From Fraxinus americana (Eukaryota; Streptophyta; Magnoliopsida; Lamiales; Oleaceae): a stretch of 64,000 nt of DNA. The position numbers and the translations under genes are program-made. The DNA lies in assembly GCA_035079005.1 (NCBI GenBank), contig CM068708.1:28270247-28334246 (forward strand), written 5' to 3'. The notes beneath the pieces were generated by a model. It saw nothing but the letters and a program-made list of their open reading frames with translations. It made no database searches and had not been told where the DNA came from. Of the stretch, positions 46,380 through 57,732 are shown one piece after another. Each line of letters begins with the position of its first letter. The stretch's first letter is position 1.

Positions 46380-47551
46380 AAACAGTTTGAGACGCAACGA
46401 CATTACACTAAGACCTTCGTCAACTACTGTCAAGGCAGCCATAACGTGCTAGAGCTTCAATAAGCTATTGTTAAGAAAATCGAAAGCACTCATGTCATCA
46501 CAATCAAAATGCTTGAAGAATGATTATCAACTCTTATCTCTATACATCATCTCCCTCCATCTCGTTTTAGTCAATGGACTTATTATGCTCCTCAAAATTC
46601 AATTTTTCTATCCTCTAGAAATATTCTTGCATACATCTATTATTATTAGAATCTTCAAGAATATTTTCAAATTTGGGTATTCTTACTGAGCTTCTTGCAT
46701 CGGGTTGGTACACAAGGAACAATTGCTCAATTTCTTGGTTCGACATGGATGTAAATGACTGTAAAAATTGGGATTCTCATATCCTCCTCCTATCACGATC
46801 CAAGGGCAATAAAAAGCATGGCCAAATGGGTGCTTGGAAATATATTAATTTGAAGCCACCAATGGCTGACGGATTTTTTTTCTTATTTTCCCGATGGACT
46901 TTAACTCATCTGCTTGCTTCCTATTATATCCCAAGATAAACCGTACTCTGCATATCTTTATCAACTGTCAAAAGTGGACTTGAAGTCTGTTATGAACAAG
47001 TTCTTAATGAATCACACAAGAATACAAGATTTATGCGAAAGAGGAGTACAATTTATTATACCAAGAAACTAAAATTGTCTTACAAGATTTGACAATTGCA
47101 ATCTAAATCTAAATAATTCTATCAAGTTTCTAATGTATACAACAATGATCTAATTGTTATGTTCAGCCTACACCACTTGGAGAGCATATAGGAGCCAAAC
47201 CTTTAAGTTATGGATGAATTAGAGCACAAAAATCGCGTCAGAAACCAAGAATAAACTTCTTCTCGACCGGTGGTGCCGGCGCCACGCACCAGCGTCTTGA
47301 CGCTACCCCTTGCTCCATTTTGCGTTGTCCAACAGTTAGCCGCCCTATTTTGGACTCAATGCTTCCAAAACACTTTCACTCATTCTAAAGTCCTTTCCCC
47401 AATCAAACTCCCAATTCATGATGGAATTTGATCATTCATCAATCTAGACTTCCAAATGAAAATTAACTAAGCTTCTTGCATGAACCAAACTTCCGAATCA
47501 TATGGAATTTGAGTCACAAACATAAAAAAGCTCCTGAACTAACAACCTGAG
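45376..47551. other. Unassigned sequence with several short ORFs
   Basis: Short open frames occur (45496-45738, 46020-46211, 46673-46939 plus; 45395-45625 minus) but none shows a recognised domain. A reading at 45797-45910 (LNGETYWELLKNAKQVLMGS) looks protein-like without a family I can name. An uninterrupted A27 run lies at 46349-46375. At 47240-47340 the sequence is locally GC-rich and degenerate. Confidence 0.3.
46349..46375. repeat. Poly(A) run, 27 bases
   Basis: An uninterrupted A tract, possibly the tail of a retroposed sequence lying to its left, but no second copy of flanking bases that would prove this was found. Confidence 0.7.
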
Positions 47552-48254
47552 ATTTTATTAGGGAAAATTAGCTCAATCCCTACATATAAACTATACATTT
47601 CAAAATTCATGTTGAAAAATCTTTTATACAAAAATCAGGTGTTAATTTAATTTTTTTTAATACTATAATATTAAAATCCTAATTTCATCTACCGTCTCTC
47701 TCACTCTCTCTCATCTTCACCTCATCTCTCTGTCTTCCTTCTTCTCTGTCGCCTCCCTCCAAGACCCACCACTATTCCCCAAACCCAATTATTTTCCTCC
47801 CTCCCTCCTTTCTCTACATCTCTCTCCGCTCTCTGCAGCATCGACGGCATCGTTATCTAGAGTAAGATCTGAGCGGCGGGTGTGTTGTGTGGTGTGGTGT
47901 GGTGTTGATGTTATTTGTGGTGGTGGTAAGTGGAGGTCGCGACTGTGATGGTGGCGGTAGACGATGGGGAAGGTGGCGGCTGTCGTAAACGGAGCAGGGA
48001 TGATGGACCGATGGTGGCTGAAAATGGTGGTTGCGGTGAAGGTGGTCGTTCTGATTTTTTTGTTAGAAGCCTTCTACTCTTCTTCTTCACGTTCCAACTA
48101 AGCAGCCACCGGCCTCCTCTGGGAACGGAATTCACTAATATTCTTTTTTTTTTTGTGCCATTTCTACATCCAAAATCGCGCTTGATTTAGAGACAACCTG
48201 CAAAAAAAATTTTGAAATTTTAGATTTATAGTTTTCTCCAAATCCGGCCAGTTA

Positions 48255-48411
48255 ACCACTTTCTCCAAATTTCAAGTGATGGAAGTTGCCCAAATGCTTT
48301 AGGTATATCACCTGAGAAACCATTGTCTCCGAGATCTAGTAATTGTAGCTTACTACAGGACGGGATCTCTGCCGGAATTCTGTCGGAAAATTGATTCTTC
48401 CAAAGATTAAG
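48255..48411 (-). pseudogene. LRR receptor-kinase fragment captured by element B
   Basis: The minus-strand frame reads LNLWKNQFSDRIPAEI, then CSKLQLLDLGDNGFSGDIP and KAFGQLPSLE. These are two successive plant-type leucine-rich repeats with the LxxLxLxxNxFSGxIP pattern of receptor-like kinases of the GSO/LRR-XI kind. The fragment stops abruptly after 48255. No kinase domain or start codon is present, so it is a captured piece, not a gene. Its parent gene is not in the window. Confidence 0.75.
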
Positions 48412-48759
48412 TTTTGTGTTGAATTGGTGCTAAATTGGGGTCTATATTTTGCTGGTTTTGGTTGGAAACGACCCAACCTAGTGGTGTCGGCGATTTGAAT
48501 TTCTGGGAGTGCAAATCCATTAATCGGCGTCTGCAATAGTTCTGGAGTGCCCAATTGTTTGAGTTCAGTAGTAGTTACAGTTGTGGAATGTGGAGGTAGA
48601 AGCAGTGATGGTGTGCCGGATGTGGAGGTTGTGCTTGTTGGGAACAGGCTTCTTCAACCTCTTGGATTCTCTCGATGAACTCCTGCCTTTGCTTGATGTG
48701 AGCCTCAACGAAAATTTATTTGAATTTGGTGGCACGGGATGAGATTTCGACCAAATATC

Positions 48760-48920
48760 TGTTGGTTGTGACCGTTTGTGACCCAGTTGTGACCGATTGT
48801 GACCGATTAATTGTGACTCATTGTGACCTTTTGTGACCGATTGTGACCGGTTAATTGTGACTCGTTGTGACCAATTGTGACCGATTATGACCGTTTGTGG
48901 CCGATTGTGACCAATCCATG
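48760..48920. repeat. TGTGACC/GATTGTGACCG minisatellite
   Basis: More than ten short units of the form ATTGTGACCG or TTGTGACC, irregularly spaced 10-20 bases apart. The same TGTGACC words fill about 2010-2380 in element A, so the array is part of the element family. Confidence 0.85.
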
Positions 48921-49236
48921 GGTTGGGGGTGTGATTTTCAATTTTCTGAAAATTTTGAAATCGTCGGAACGGTCGCCGGAGTGATCGCCGGAGCAGTGGC
49001 CGGACCGGTGCCGGAGATGGAGGGAGGTGGTGTAGTGAGGAGATGGGGTGGGTGAGGTGTCATGGGGTGGTGTAAATAATTAATATATATTATATTATAA
49101 TTTAATATTTAATATATTATAATTTAATATTTAATAAATTTATTTAGCACCTAATTTTTGAAATATTTTAAGAAGTTTGTTATTTATGAAATGTGAACTT
49201 TAAAAATAGGAACTATGTATTGTTCCCATTTTATTA

Positions 49237-49394
49237 TTTATTTTGTATACATTCGGATGGAGTCCAAATCCCGAGTTTGGTTATAGTTGTCAAATGAAGT
49301 TGCTGATTTTTGGTAAAATATACCAAATCATACTTTCAACACAATGTAGAATGTAGAATAATTACTACAACTGTTGGCTTCACAGGTAATATAG
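49237..49394. other. Short spacer between element B and a MITE
   Basis: Nothing recognised. Confidence 0.4.
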
Positions 49395-49579
49395 AGCCTG
49401 TTTGGTGCACATTAAAATGAGAAAATGCAATTTTTTGAAGTGATGTGATGGGGAATATGTGGTTGAAAATGAAGGAAAAATTATTGATGTGACGGAAAAT
49501 ATTATTTTATTGAAAAATGTGTGGTTAAAAAAGAGTAGAAGAATGAGAATGAAAAAAATAATGTGGGTCAAATAGGGGC
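49395..49579. mobile_element. MITE, copy 3 of a ~185-bp family
   Basis: The left end reads GAGCCTGTTTGGTGCACA and the right end, reverse-complemented, GCCCCTATTTGACCCACA. The interior blocks ATGTGGTTGAAAA and TTATTGAAAAATGTGTGG are shared with the other two copies. It lies 158 bp from the target duplication of element B. Confidence 0.65.
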
Positions 49580-49649
49580 ATAATGAAAGGCATAATTTAA
49601 ATGCTCGAAAACATTTTCATTCTTCCATCTTCACATCTAGAGATATGAA

Positions 49650-51148
49650 AGTGGATCAGTTGAACATTATTTCTCGAAGAAAACTCGTAAATTCTGCTAT
49701 CATGCCTTCTTCTCTATCTGAATGGACGACATATTATATTATTAGATGATAATCGCATCATTGAAGGCAATCCTTAGCTGGTGGATTTCTTATTATCAGA
49801 TGCAGCTCTATGAGTTCTCATTCCTTGAATAAAGGAAGATGCGGTATCTTGGAGTTCTCATTCATTGCATAAAGGAAGACGATTTGCCCTTGAAAAATGA
49901 GCATCTTTTTGGCTTATCCAGACGTTTTTGTCCTTGCAAAATGAGCCTTTCCTGGACTCACCACATGAGATGATTATTTCTTGCCCTTCGAGATGCCTCA
50001 CGTGAGATGTTAATTCCTCACTCTCTGAGATGGCTCGCCATGTAAGATGATGTCGTCGAGCCCAGCTATAACTTCTCGTCCATTCGAAGCCAGCTTATAA
50101 GTCTCTAATAGTTCGAGAGAATCATTTGCGAGATGTTTATCCATTGCTTCTCAGGATGTTTATTTTTCGCTTCATTATACAAATTGCTTGATTATGCGAG
50201 ATGTTTATTCCCTGCCCATCACTATCGTTGAACCCAACTCTTAGACCTCGTCCACCATTTGCTAGCTTAGAAGTCTCCGATAATCCAAGAGAAAGCCCTC
50301 CACTAGATATTTATTCCACATTTTTCGAGATACCTCACTATGCGAGATGTTTATTCTTTGATTTTCGAAATTCTTCATTATACAAGACTACGATAGAGAG
50401 CTCATCATACCTCTGCATCAACTTTGCTTATATTCAGAGCACCGTCTCTGCCTTAGTTTGTCATAGTTGCTTATTTTTAAAGCATCACCTCTGCCTTAGC
50501 TTATCACAACTATTTATATTCAAAGCATTATCTCTATCTTAGCTTATCACAGCTGCTTATATTCAGAGCATCGTTTGTCTCAACTTATCACAGCTAAGTA
50601 TATTCAAAGCATCGCCTCTACATTAGTTATATCACAGCTATATCTATCTTCATAGAGCCTACATTATTCCCTGCATGAATGAACCATTCATCATGCAAGA
50701 AGCCCTTGGCATGAATGAACCATCTACCATGTAAATGTGTAATTTACCACTTTGAAAGGAGAGGGGTAGGCCCACTTTGATACTACAAAAAGAATACCTT
50801 CCACGGCTACACTATCTACTTGGAAGAAGCCTTTGACATGGATGAACCACCCCCATATAAGGATGTCAGCTCATCACAGTTGTTCTTATTCAGGGCATCG
50901 TTTCTGCATCATTTTATCACAGTTGCCTATAAATACATTTCAGAGTCTACCTCTGTATCATTATCAATACAGTTGATTATATTCAGTTCAGTGTTTTCCT
51001 CTACATCAGTATGAGTACAATTGTTTATATTCAGTTCAGAATCTCGCTTCCGCATCAGCTTTATCACATTGTTTATCTTCAGAACCTCGTTTCTATCCAA
51101 AAAGTCTATACATTATATAAATATCCATACATGGACTTGGGGGATTAT
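49650..51148 (+). repeat. Degenerate repeats, probable Gypsy 3' untranslated region
   Basis: Two repeat types follow each other. From about 49960 to 50380, units around GCGAGATGTTTATTC recur. From about 50430 to 51090, units around CTTATCACAGCTGCTTATATTCAGAGCATCG recur 8-10 times with heavy divergence. The stretch ends in a polypurine-type tract (ACTTGGGGGATTAT, 51135-51148) directly before an LTR-like TGTGAGACTAAC. Tandem repeats before the 3' LTR are known in Tat/Ogre-type Gypsy elements. No coding frame survives. Confidence 0.5.
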
Positions 51149-52195
51149 TGTGAGACTAACGTCTTGGTATTATTACATTATTATTGCTAGCATATGCATT
51201 ATATTATTGCTGTTAAGTACGCATGTCACATCACTACTAGCATGTCATAACATTCTTTTCATTACAGTTAGTACGCATGCCACGTTATCTATATTATCAT
51301 TTTATTATCAATAGCATATTATCTAATATGATACATGATGCTATCTCGAAGATATTTGATTTGTCATTATTCACTTTATCATCATGAGTAATTTAAGGGG
51401 CAAATGGATCCCCATTTAGTCCATATATGTATAGTGGAAATATTATATTGTATTACAAGTTGGTTTAGTCCATATTACAGAGGAGATGCTGTCGAAATTC
51501 AATAATTATATGCAATATCTATCTTTCAAGGCAATTTGTAAAGCCATCTCTTATTCAGGCTCGCACAAATATTTTTGAGGCACTTCGTAAGTCGGAGTCC
51601 TCATTTATTGAAGCGATGTATATTCTCGAGGTCGTAAGGCCTCGCCTATTTGGGATTGATACATATTTTCAAGACAATTCATAAGTCCTTACTTATTGGA
51701 GTTGCTTATATTTTTGAGACAATCTGTAAGATCTTACCTGCTTGACAGTTTATATTTTGAAGTCCGATGTTACACTTATAAATTACGTGGCATGTTTAGA
51801 CGGAGAGGGTCTCATATATGTCGATGTGGCATTGTCTTTTAATTGATTGAGTCTATTTAATTAAACAATGACATCTTGGACTTGAACTTAGGCCCATCTC
51901 ACTAAATTCACTCGGCTCATTACCATTTCTCTATATATATGTGGGTTCATTTCACAGAAAAGGTATGTCATTCTAACTCTACCCAAACTTCCCCCCCCCC
52001 CTCCCCTCCCCTCCCTCTCTTTTACTCATCTATCTCTCGTCAGGCCGTTGACTTAATCGTCAGAGTAGAAACGATCGTCGGACCTTTTTCTTGACCGGCA
52101 ACCTTTGCCTTCTAACAGGGTGTTCGATTGCGTAGGTGACATCTACATGGAGGAGCGGCGATCGGGATTTTTTTAGCGTATTTTTGAGGTCAACA
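51149..52195 (+). repeat. Probable Gypsy 3' LTR
   Basis: It starts TGTGAGACTAAC after a polypurine tract and ends GAGGTCAACA. A C-run and CCCCT array lie at 51991-52015. No 5' partner was found in the window, and flanking pentamers (ATTAT and GATAT) do not match, as expected for a truncated element. Confidence 0.45.
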
Positions 52196-52950
52196 GATAT
52201 GAAATTGGATTAAATCGAATGCTACATTTCATATAAAATGGCTAATCAACATTAACATTCCAAAATGTAAACTGACTGATTGTTCCAAATTACCAATATA
52301 AGATACTGCATAGAACCCAAGTTGTTCACAATATTCACCAACACCAAATTCACAAATTCCGCCAAAGAAAACTACAAGAACGGAATCATAAATTATCAAG
52401 TATATCAGAAAATATAGAACAGAAAAATCTATAATTGTTTTATTGCATTCTATGCATTTGCACCAGTTTTCCTCTTATTCGCCTTAGCTTCTCAGAATGA
52501 GATCCCAGTCAGTTTCATAACCTCCGCATCGCTTTTGATTTTCATACTTGAATAGTTGACTCACAATGTATGTTTGTCAGTATTCACGAGAAGTAATTTC
52601 TTATTTCATGTATCCTTCCATTGAGTTTGAATTCTGCGTATTTTGAACTCACCTTAGTTGATGTACCTAGCACTTCTATTTTCTACCACCACTGAGAATC
52701 TACACATCATATAATTGATATTTATCTTATAAAAATGCAATTCCAAATTAAATTTAAAAGAAAAAATTCATTTTGTTTATCCACTATATTTAAAAGACTC
52801 AAACTCCAAAATACTGTTCACAAGCTGAACGGCCAAGCTAGCCACCTTTTCCGAGCCGAGCCGTTTTCGAGCCGAGCCACAAAAGGTAGATATTTTCTGT
52901 GATTCTTTGATAGCTTCATAATTCCCATAAAACTGATCTTTACACTTCCA
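52196..52950. other. Intergenic sequence left of the MuDR-like element
   Basis: No gene or element end was identified. The bases 52951-52960 (ATTAGAATCC) are the left target duplication of the next element. Confidence 0.35.
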
Positions 52951-52960
52951 ATTAGAATCC

Positions 52961-53170
52961 GAGTTAATTTAATCAACACTCACTCAACTTTAAACTTGTT
53001 ACCACTTACTCACTCAACTTAAATGGGTTACTGAACGCTCACTCATCTTCCCTTATTGTTACCCATCTACCACTCACTCCACTCCCCTCTCTTTTAATTA
53101 ACAGAAAATTATACGTGGAGGACGGAATATCACGTGCCAAAGTGGGACTTAAAAATAAACCCAGCTGGAA
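52961..53170. repeat. MuDR-like left TIR
   Basis: It contains repeated CACTCACTCAACTT-type words at the outer end (near 52977, 53005 and 53035), candidate transposase-binding sites. Confidence 0.92.
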
Positions 53171-53289
53171 TTAAACTCACGACTCTCCTCTCCTCTCCAA
53201 CACGCTTCTCTCCAACACACTGGAATTAACAATTTATGAATTCCCAATTCAATTCAAACCCTTAAATCTGAAATTCCATCCCCGACAAT

Positions 53290-53700
53290 CGAAAATTGGT
53301 GGACTCCGCCATCGCCCAGCTACTCTATCTTGATCCGCCATCGCCCAGCTCAAAAATTGGTGAAATCATCCATTGCCCAGCTCAAAAATTGTTGATCCTT
53401 CCACCAATTCAATTCAAACCCATCCAATTTAATTCAAACCCCGACGGTCGCATCATCTCCACCACTACGAAGGAATCTGCCATCGCCAGCTCAAATCTCT
53501 CAAGGACGACAGTGCCAAGTTTGAAGAGAAAATCGCCCAGCTCAATGAAGTTGGAAGTAGATTTTCTGATTGTAGCTTCGGCGGAGATACTGGTCATCTT
53601 CGTCCATTCTCAGGTCAAATGCAAAAGCATTTTGAAGATGCAACATTTGCTTTGCAAATTGGTGGAATTACTGAAGCAAGATCGATTATAGAAGGGAGAT
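53290..53700 (+). pseudogene. Captured PIN1-type prolyl isomerase fragment
   Basis: A plus-strand frame reads AKFEEKIAQLNEVGSRFSDC, FGGDTGHL, FSGQMQKHFEDATFALQIG and GITE (about 53514-53672). This corresponds to the parvulin catalytic domain of plant PIN1, which reads like 'SDCSSAKRGGDLGxFGxGQMQKPFEEATxALxVGEIS'. PIN1 isomerises phospho-Ser/Thr-Pro bonds in signalling proteins. The upstream part (53296-53500) is Pro/Ser-rich, repeated and not PIN1-like. The domain's C-terminal strand is replaced by the repeat that follows, so the fragment is incomplete. It lies inside the MuDR-like element. Confidence 0.75.
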
Positions 53701-53719
53701 TGAAGTCCTGTTTGGGAAG

Positions 53720-53940
53720 GGAAATTGGTGGAATTACAGAATGTCTTATTGCTGGTGGAATTACATTGAATGTCTTATTGCTGGTGGAATTACAAAATGT
53801 CTTATTCCACAGAATGTCTTATTGCTGGTGGGATTACAGAATGTCTTATTGCTGGTGGTTATTGATGGTTTATATTGCTGCTGGTGGGCTGATAATAAGA
53901 AGTTGGTTGTTGTAAATTAGCTGTAGTTGGTCTTATTGCT
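53720..53940. repeat. TGTCTTATTGCTGGTGGAATTACA minisatellite
   Basis: About five diverged copies of a roughly 28-base unit directly after the PIN1-like piece, ending in TTGCTGGTGGTTATTGCTG words. Translated in frame they give ECLIAGGIT-type repeats. Confidence 0.8.
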
Positions 53941-54010
53941 GGTGGTTATTGCTGTTGGTGGGGCTGATAAGTAGTTGGTTGTTGTAACTTGGCTGTATGA
54001 TCTTTGTACA

Positions 54011-54224
54011 GTTGAATGAATGAATCATGTTATACCTTGGTTTGTTTCATTTTTGTGCCTGAGTTAGTGTGTTCCCCAGAGTATAAATATAAACAGAAAC
54101 CAGTAAAACACAAACCAGTTGAATGAATGAATCATGTTATAACTTGGTTTGTTTCATTTTTGTGCCTGAGTTAGTGTGTTCCCCAGAGTATAAATATAAA
54201 CAGAAACCAGTAAAACACAAACCA
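54011..54224. repeat. 107-bp tandem duplication inside the MuDR-like element
   Basis: The stretch starting GTTGAATGAATGAATC at 54011 recurs at 54118 with one substitution (TATACC versus TATAAC). It is non-coding and lies between the two converging genes. Confidence 0.92.
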
Positions 54225-54490
54225 GTAAAAAACAGAAACTAGTAAAACAGAAACCAGTAAAAACACAAACTGCTGGATGTTGGCCAAAATACAGTCCATT
54301 CATTCATTCATTCTCAAAATCACGAATATAAGCCAGTAAACTGCTGGATGTAACCATTCATTCAAAATACATTGGAATATGATGGTTAAATGACATTTCA
54401 AACACATTAGATGACCAACAGCTACAGCTGGAACAATAGCCAAAGATAGTTCACTGTCAAAAACTCTTCATTTCAGACCCTAAACTACAT

Positions 54491-57372
54491 CTATTTGGAA
54501 GGACCAGTGTTGTTAGATTGTGCATCACTTGTGACCTGAAGTCCAAGTGTCGGCATGAAAATGTATCCATCTGTTGGAGGATTATGTTGTACTTTATTTG
54601 TTGAATTCTCGTTTGCTCTTCGAGTTGCCAGCTTCGACTATGTTACATAAATGATTAAGACTCATGAAATCAGAAATCAATGGTAATCATAGAGTAACAA
54701 AATGGAAAACTTACCCTTGAACTTTGACGTTCAACTTGGCTAGCTCTATCTTGGTTTATGTGATTGACATCATTTCCATCCCAATCCTGAAATCAGTAAA
54801 CATAGTTACAAACATGATTTCTACTCCACAACTTTAGAACACTTGTGATTAAAGAAAGACAAACCTCAATTGGTGCATCTGCCCTATCATGGTAACGCAT
54901 GTTGTGGCCAGGTAAACGACATAAAGAGCACGACATCTTCACTGTACCTTTTTTCTTCATTCTTGAAGTTGTGGTCGAATGAGTGATTACATCTTCCTCC
55001 TGTTGCCTTCTGCGCTTTTTTTGCTTCCTTCCCCTCTTCGCCACCACCCAACCCGGTGGTTGTAACGGGATAGCATTCACTTCCGATCACAATTTCTTAC
55101 CGTTAATGGGATTCACAATGTTTTCATAGCACTGTAGATAGGTTTGTACTGTGTAGCACTCATGCACATACTTTGTAGGATTATCCCCTCTGTCTAGTGT
55201 AACAGCAACCCCATGTCCACATGGAATCCCTGTCAAATCCCATCTCCTATATGCATATGTCTTGTTTGACAAATCAACCACGTATTCCCCAGTACGACAT
55301 TTCAGATAGAACTGTGGGCCCCCAGACCACTCTACTTCACACTCCTCAGCTATTTCCGTGGATTTAGCTAATTTTTGTTGAATCTTGGGACACAAAGGTC
55401 CTCTGGCTCTTCTCATCTTATCCCTCCTTGATTGTATCCTCTTCATGCAGCTAATATGCATGTCAATTAACATAGTCAAGATTGATTTCTCCCTATCCTC
55501 TAACACTATATTGTTGAAAACTTCACATAAATTGTTAAGTACTACGTCACTCTTTACCTTAGTAGAGAAATGAGACTTACTCCATTCAGGTGGATCCCTC
55601 TTGATTAACCAATCATATTGTAGCTTTCCATAAGTATCATTTAAGTGCTAAACTCTTAAAATCAGCCCTAAAAAAATTTGAACACACACAAAACCTATGT
55701 TCAGCATCAAGGTACAGATCTTCGATAACCTTTCGTAATCCTTTCTGTCTATCAGTCATAAAGGTCCATCTTCACCCAAATGACTAACGAACCATCTCCA
55801 ACTTCTTGCATTCTCCGTCTCCACTATTGCATATGCTACAGGGTAAATACAATCATTGACATCTAGTGCCATGGCAACAAGCATTTGTCCCCAAAATTCC
55901 CTTTCAAAAAACACCCATTTAAGCCTAACAGTTGCCTACAACCACTCACAAACCCTCTCTTGCAAGCTTCTAAATATATATAAACCCTATGAAATTTTGA
56001 CTCATGCGTGGTAACTATACATGTGGATCCTGGATTGCTTCTCAAAATCTCATGAGCAAAAGACCAAAGCAGGCCAAACTGGTGTTCATTAGAGCCCTCA
56101 ATCAATATCCTGGAGTGTCTTCTAGCTCGTCATGCAGTAACTCTATTGATTATTAATTTCAGGTCATCTCTCACGGTCTTAATAATGAGTTCTGACTTCC
56201 AATCAGGGGCGACCTTAAAAGTCTCTAAGTACTTCTCAGCAATATACTTAGCTGTACAATGCCTATTTGTTCTGTCTCGTAAGCATGTGTGATGTGAATT
56301 GAACGTCTTAATTTGTACGCAACCCTTCTTATTCCAAGAAACCCAAATCTTCCATTTGCAGTCCTTTTTTTTTTTTGCACACTCCCTGTGCTCTCTTTTT
56401 ATCATTCGCCGTAAACTTCAAATTACGCCTAGTGACAACTCCATAATGTCTAACTGCTTTCTTAAATTCTTCTATGTCTTTGAACTCTTTTCCAACCTCT
56501 AATTGTGGATTAAACTTCTCCATCTCAGCATCATACGTAGGGAAACGATAACTATTTTCCTCGTCCGAAGAATAATCAGTATGCAACTCCTCCTCAGAAT
56601 ATGCATAATTTGGATCATCCAATTCCAAGCCATCATCTTACCTAGCTGTTTCAAATTGACCAACTAGAACTCTGTCCTGTGCATTTCTCTGATATTGAAA
56701 ACCACCATCGTCCACATCATCCTCCGAGTCATTTAATTGGCACTCAAGTGGCACCAAATCTTCACTCTCATCGTTTGTCACTAGAATGCAAAAAATACTA
56801 GGGTTAATGTTTGGATATAAATGAAAAGGTAATTAAAACAAATATGGAACTGGGACATTTGTGAAATCCGAAGTGAACTGCTTCAATTTTTAATAAAACA
56901 CCAATCATTTTACATATATGTAAACAACTTTCATAAACAATCTAAGAACTATACGCTCCCACTAGTCAGTATAACACCAATCATTTTACATATATGCATA
57001 TAGTAGCATGTCATTCCATGCAGCGAAGAAAGGTAACTCAGTCTATTTTTTTCTCTTTGGAGTTTTTCTTTTCCCAGATTTCATTTGCAGATCCATAAAT
57101 AACAAAGAAAGAAACTTTTTAACATATATTACAGCATTATTTACTGAAAAGTATTCCATTTTTAGACAATATGCCTGGGGGTTTTAGTGAAACCGAAAAC
57201 AAAATTGACTCCTTCATAACAACCATTGAGCACACTGTAAATGGAAGCATAAGAAAACAAAGCATGTTCCAACAAAATAGTATGGAAAATTACCTTCTTG
57301 TGGTCTTTCTTCCTCGCCTTCTAGCAACCTGTCTTCCATGTGAGGGCTTTCTAGGTCACCTATGCCCTCCAT
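54491..57372 (-). pseudogene. MURA-type transposase of the MuDR-like element
   Basis: Exon 1 starts at the ATG at 57372 (MEGIGDLESPHMEDRLLEGE) and ends at 57294 before GTAATT. Exon 2 starts at 56780 after TTCTAG, and its phase joins perfectly. The protein shows the MuDR DNA-binding region (VGKEFKDIEEFKKAVRHYGV), FNSHHTC, the DDE block (GFVSGCRQLLGLNGCFLKG, usually LDG, so Asp is Asn), the SWIM zinc finger (WDLTGIPCGHGVAV, 55250-55180) and a CCHC knuckle (CSLCRLPGHNMRYH). Two small 3' introns are readable (54789-54874, 54638-54714), and the stop is at 54491. Damage: TAA near 56640, frameshift at the A12 run (56365-56376), TGA near 56130, frameshift near 55890, further lesions around 55650-55860. 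Confidence 0.9.
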
Positions 57373-57522
57373 TATCCTCACAAGAGAAGAATTTCCACGC
57401 CTAATATGTTGATTTCAAGGTTAATTTCAGGAAATTTATAGCACTGGTGTTGGAGGTTCTCTTCCAGTAAGATGAATGGTGTGAAAATGTGGGAAATGTC
57501 GTGAAAATGGGAAAATGTTCTC

Positions 57523-57732
57523 TTCCAGCTGGGTTTATTTTTAAGTCCCACTTTGCCACGTGATATTCCGTCCTCCACGTGTAATTTTCTGTTAATTAAA
57601 AGAGAGGGGAGTGGAGTGAGTGGTGGATGGGTAACAATAAGGGAAGATGAGTGAGCGTTCAGTAACCCGTTGAAGTTGAGTGAGTAAGTGGTAACAAGTT
57701 TAAAGTTGAGTGAGTGTTGATTAAATTAAATC
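57523..57732. repeat. MuDR-like right TIR
   Basis: Inverted copy of 52961-53170. Transcription of the transposase starts inside or next to it, since its first ATG is at 57372. Confidence 0.92.

Larger units (their letters stand above)
47561..49227. mobile_element. Mutator-like element B (Pack-MULE)
   Basis: The ends read GGGAAAATTAGCTC and, on the other strand, GGGAACAATACATAG. A perfect 9-bp target duplication ATTTTATTA flanks it at 47552-47560 and 49228-49236, the Mutator hallmark. Internal order matches element A: AT-rich start with AAAATCAGGTGTTAATTT, CT-rich tract (47690-47830), GTGGTGG-rich part, TGTGACC repeats (48760-48920), CGCCGGAG repeats (48965-49010), AT-rich end. It carries a fragment of an LRR gene on the minus strand. 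No transposase. Confidence 0.88.
52961..57732 (-). mobile_element. MuDR-like element with 210-bp TIRs
   Basis: A 4.8-kb element. Terminal inverted repeats 52961-53170 and 57523-57732 match over 210 bases with few differences. The perfect 10-bp duplication ATTAGAATCC flanks it at 52951-52960 and 57733-57742. On the minus strand it encodes a mudrA-type transposase with introns (54491-57372). On the plus strand, converging with it, it carries a PIN1-type fragment and a minisatellite (53290-53940). The TIRs look young but the transposase is broken, so recent movement would need help in trans. Confidence 0.93.

Noticed and set aside
51144..52200. Solo LTR with its own target duplication
   Set aside because: Flanking pentamers ATTAT and GATAT do not match, and a polypurine tract lies directly upstream, so a truncated element's 3' LTR fits better.
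53409..53597. Minus-strand frame opposite the PIN1-type fragment
   Set aside because: The plus-strand reading has clear parvulin similarity; the minus frame has none.
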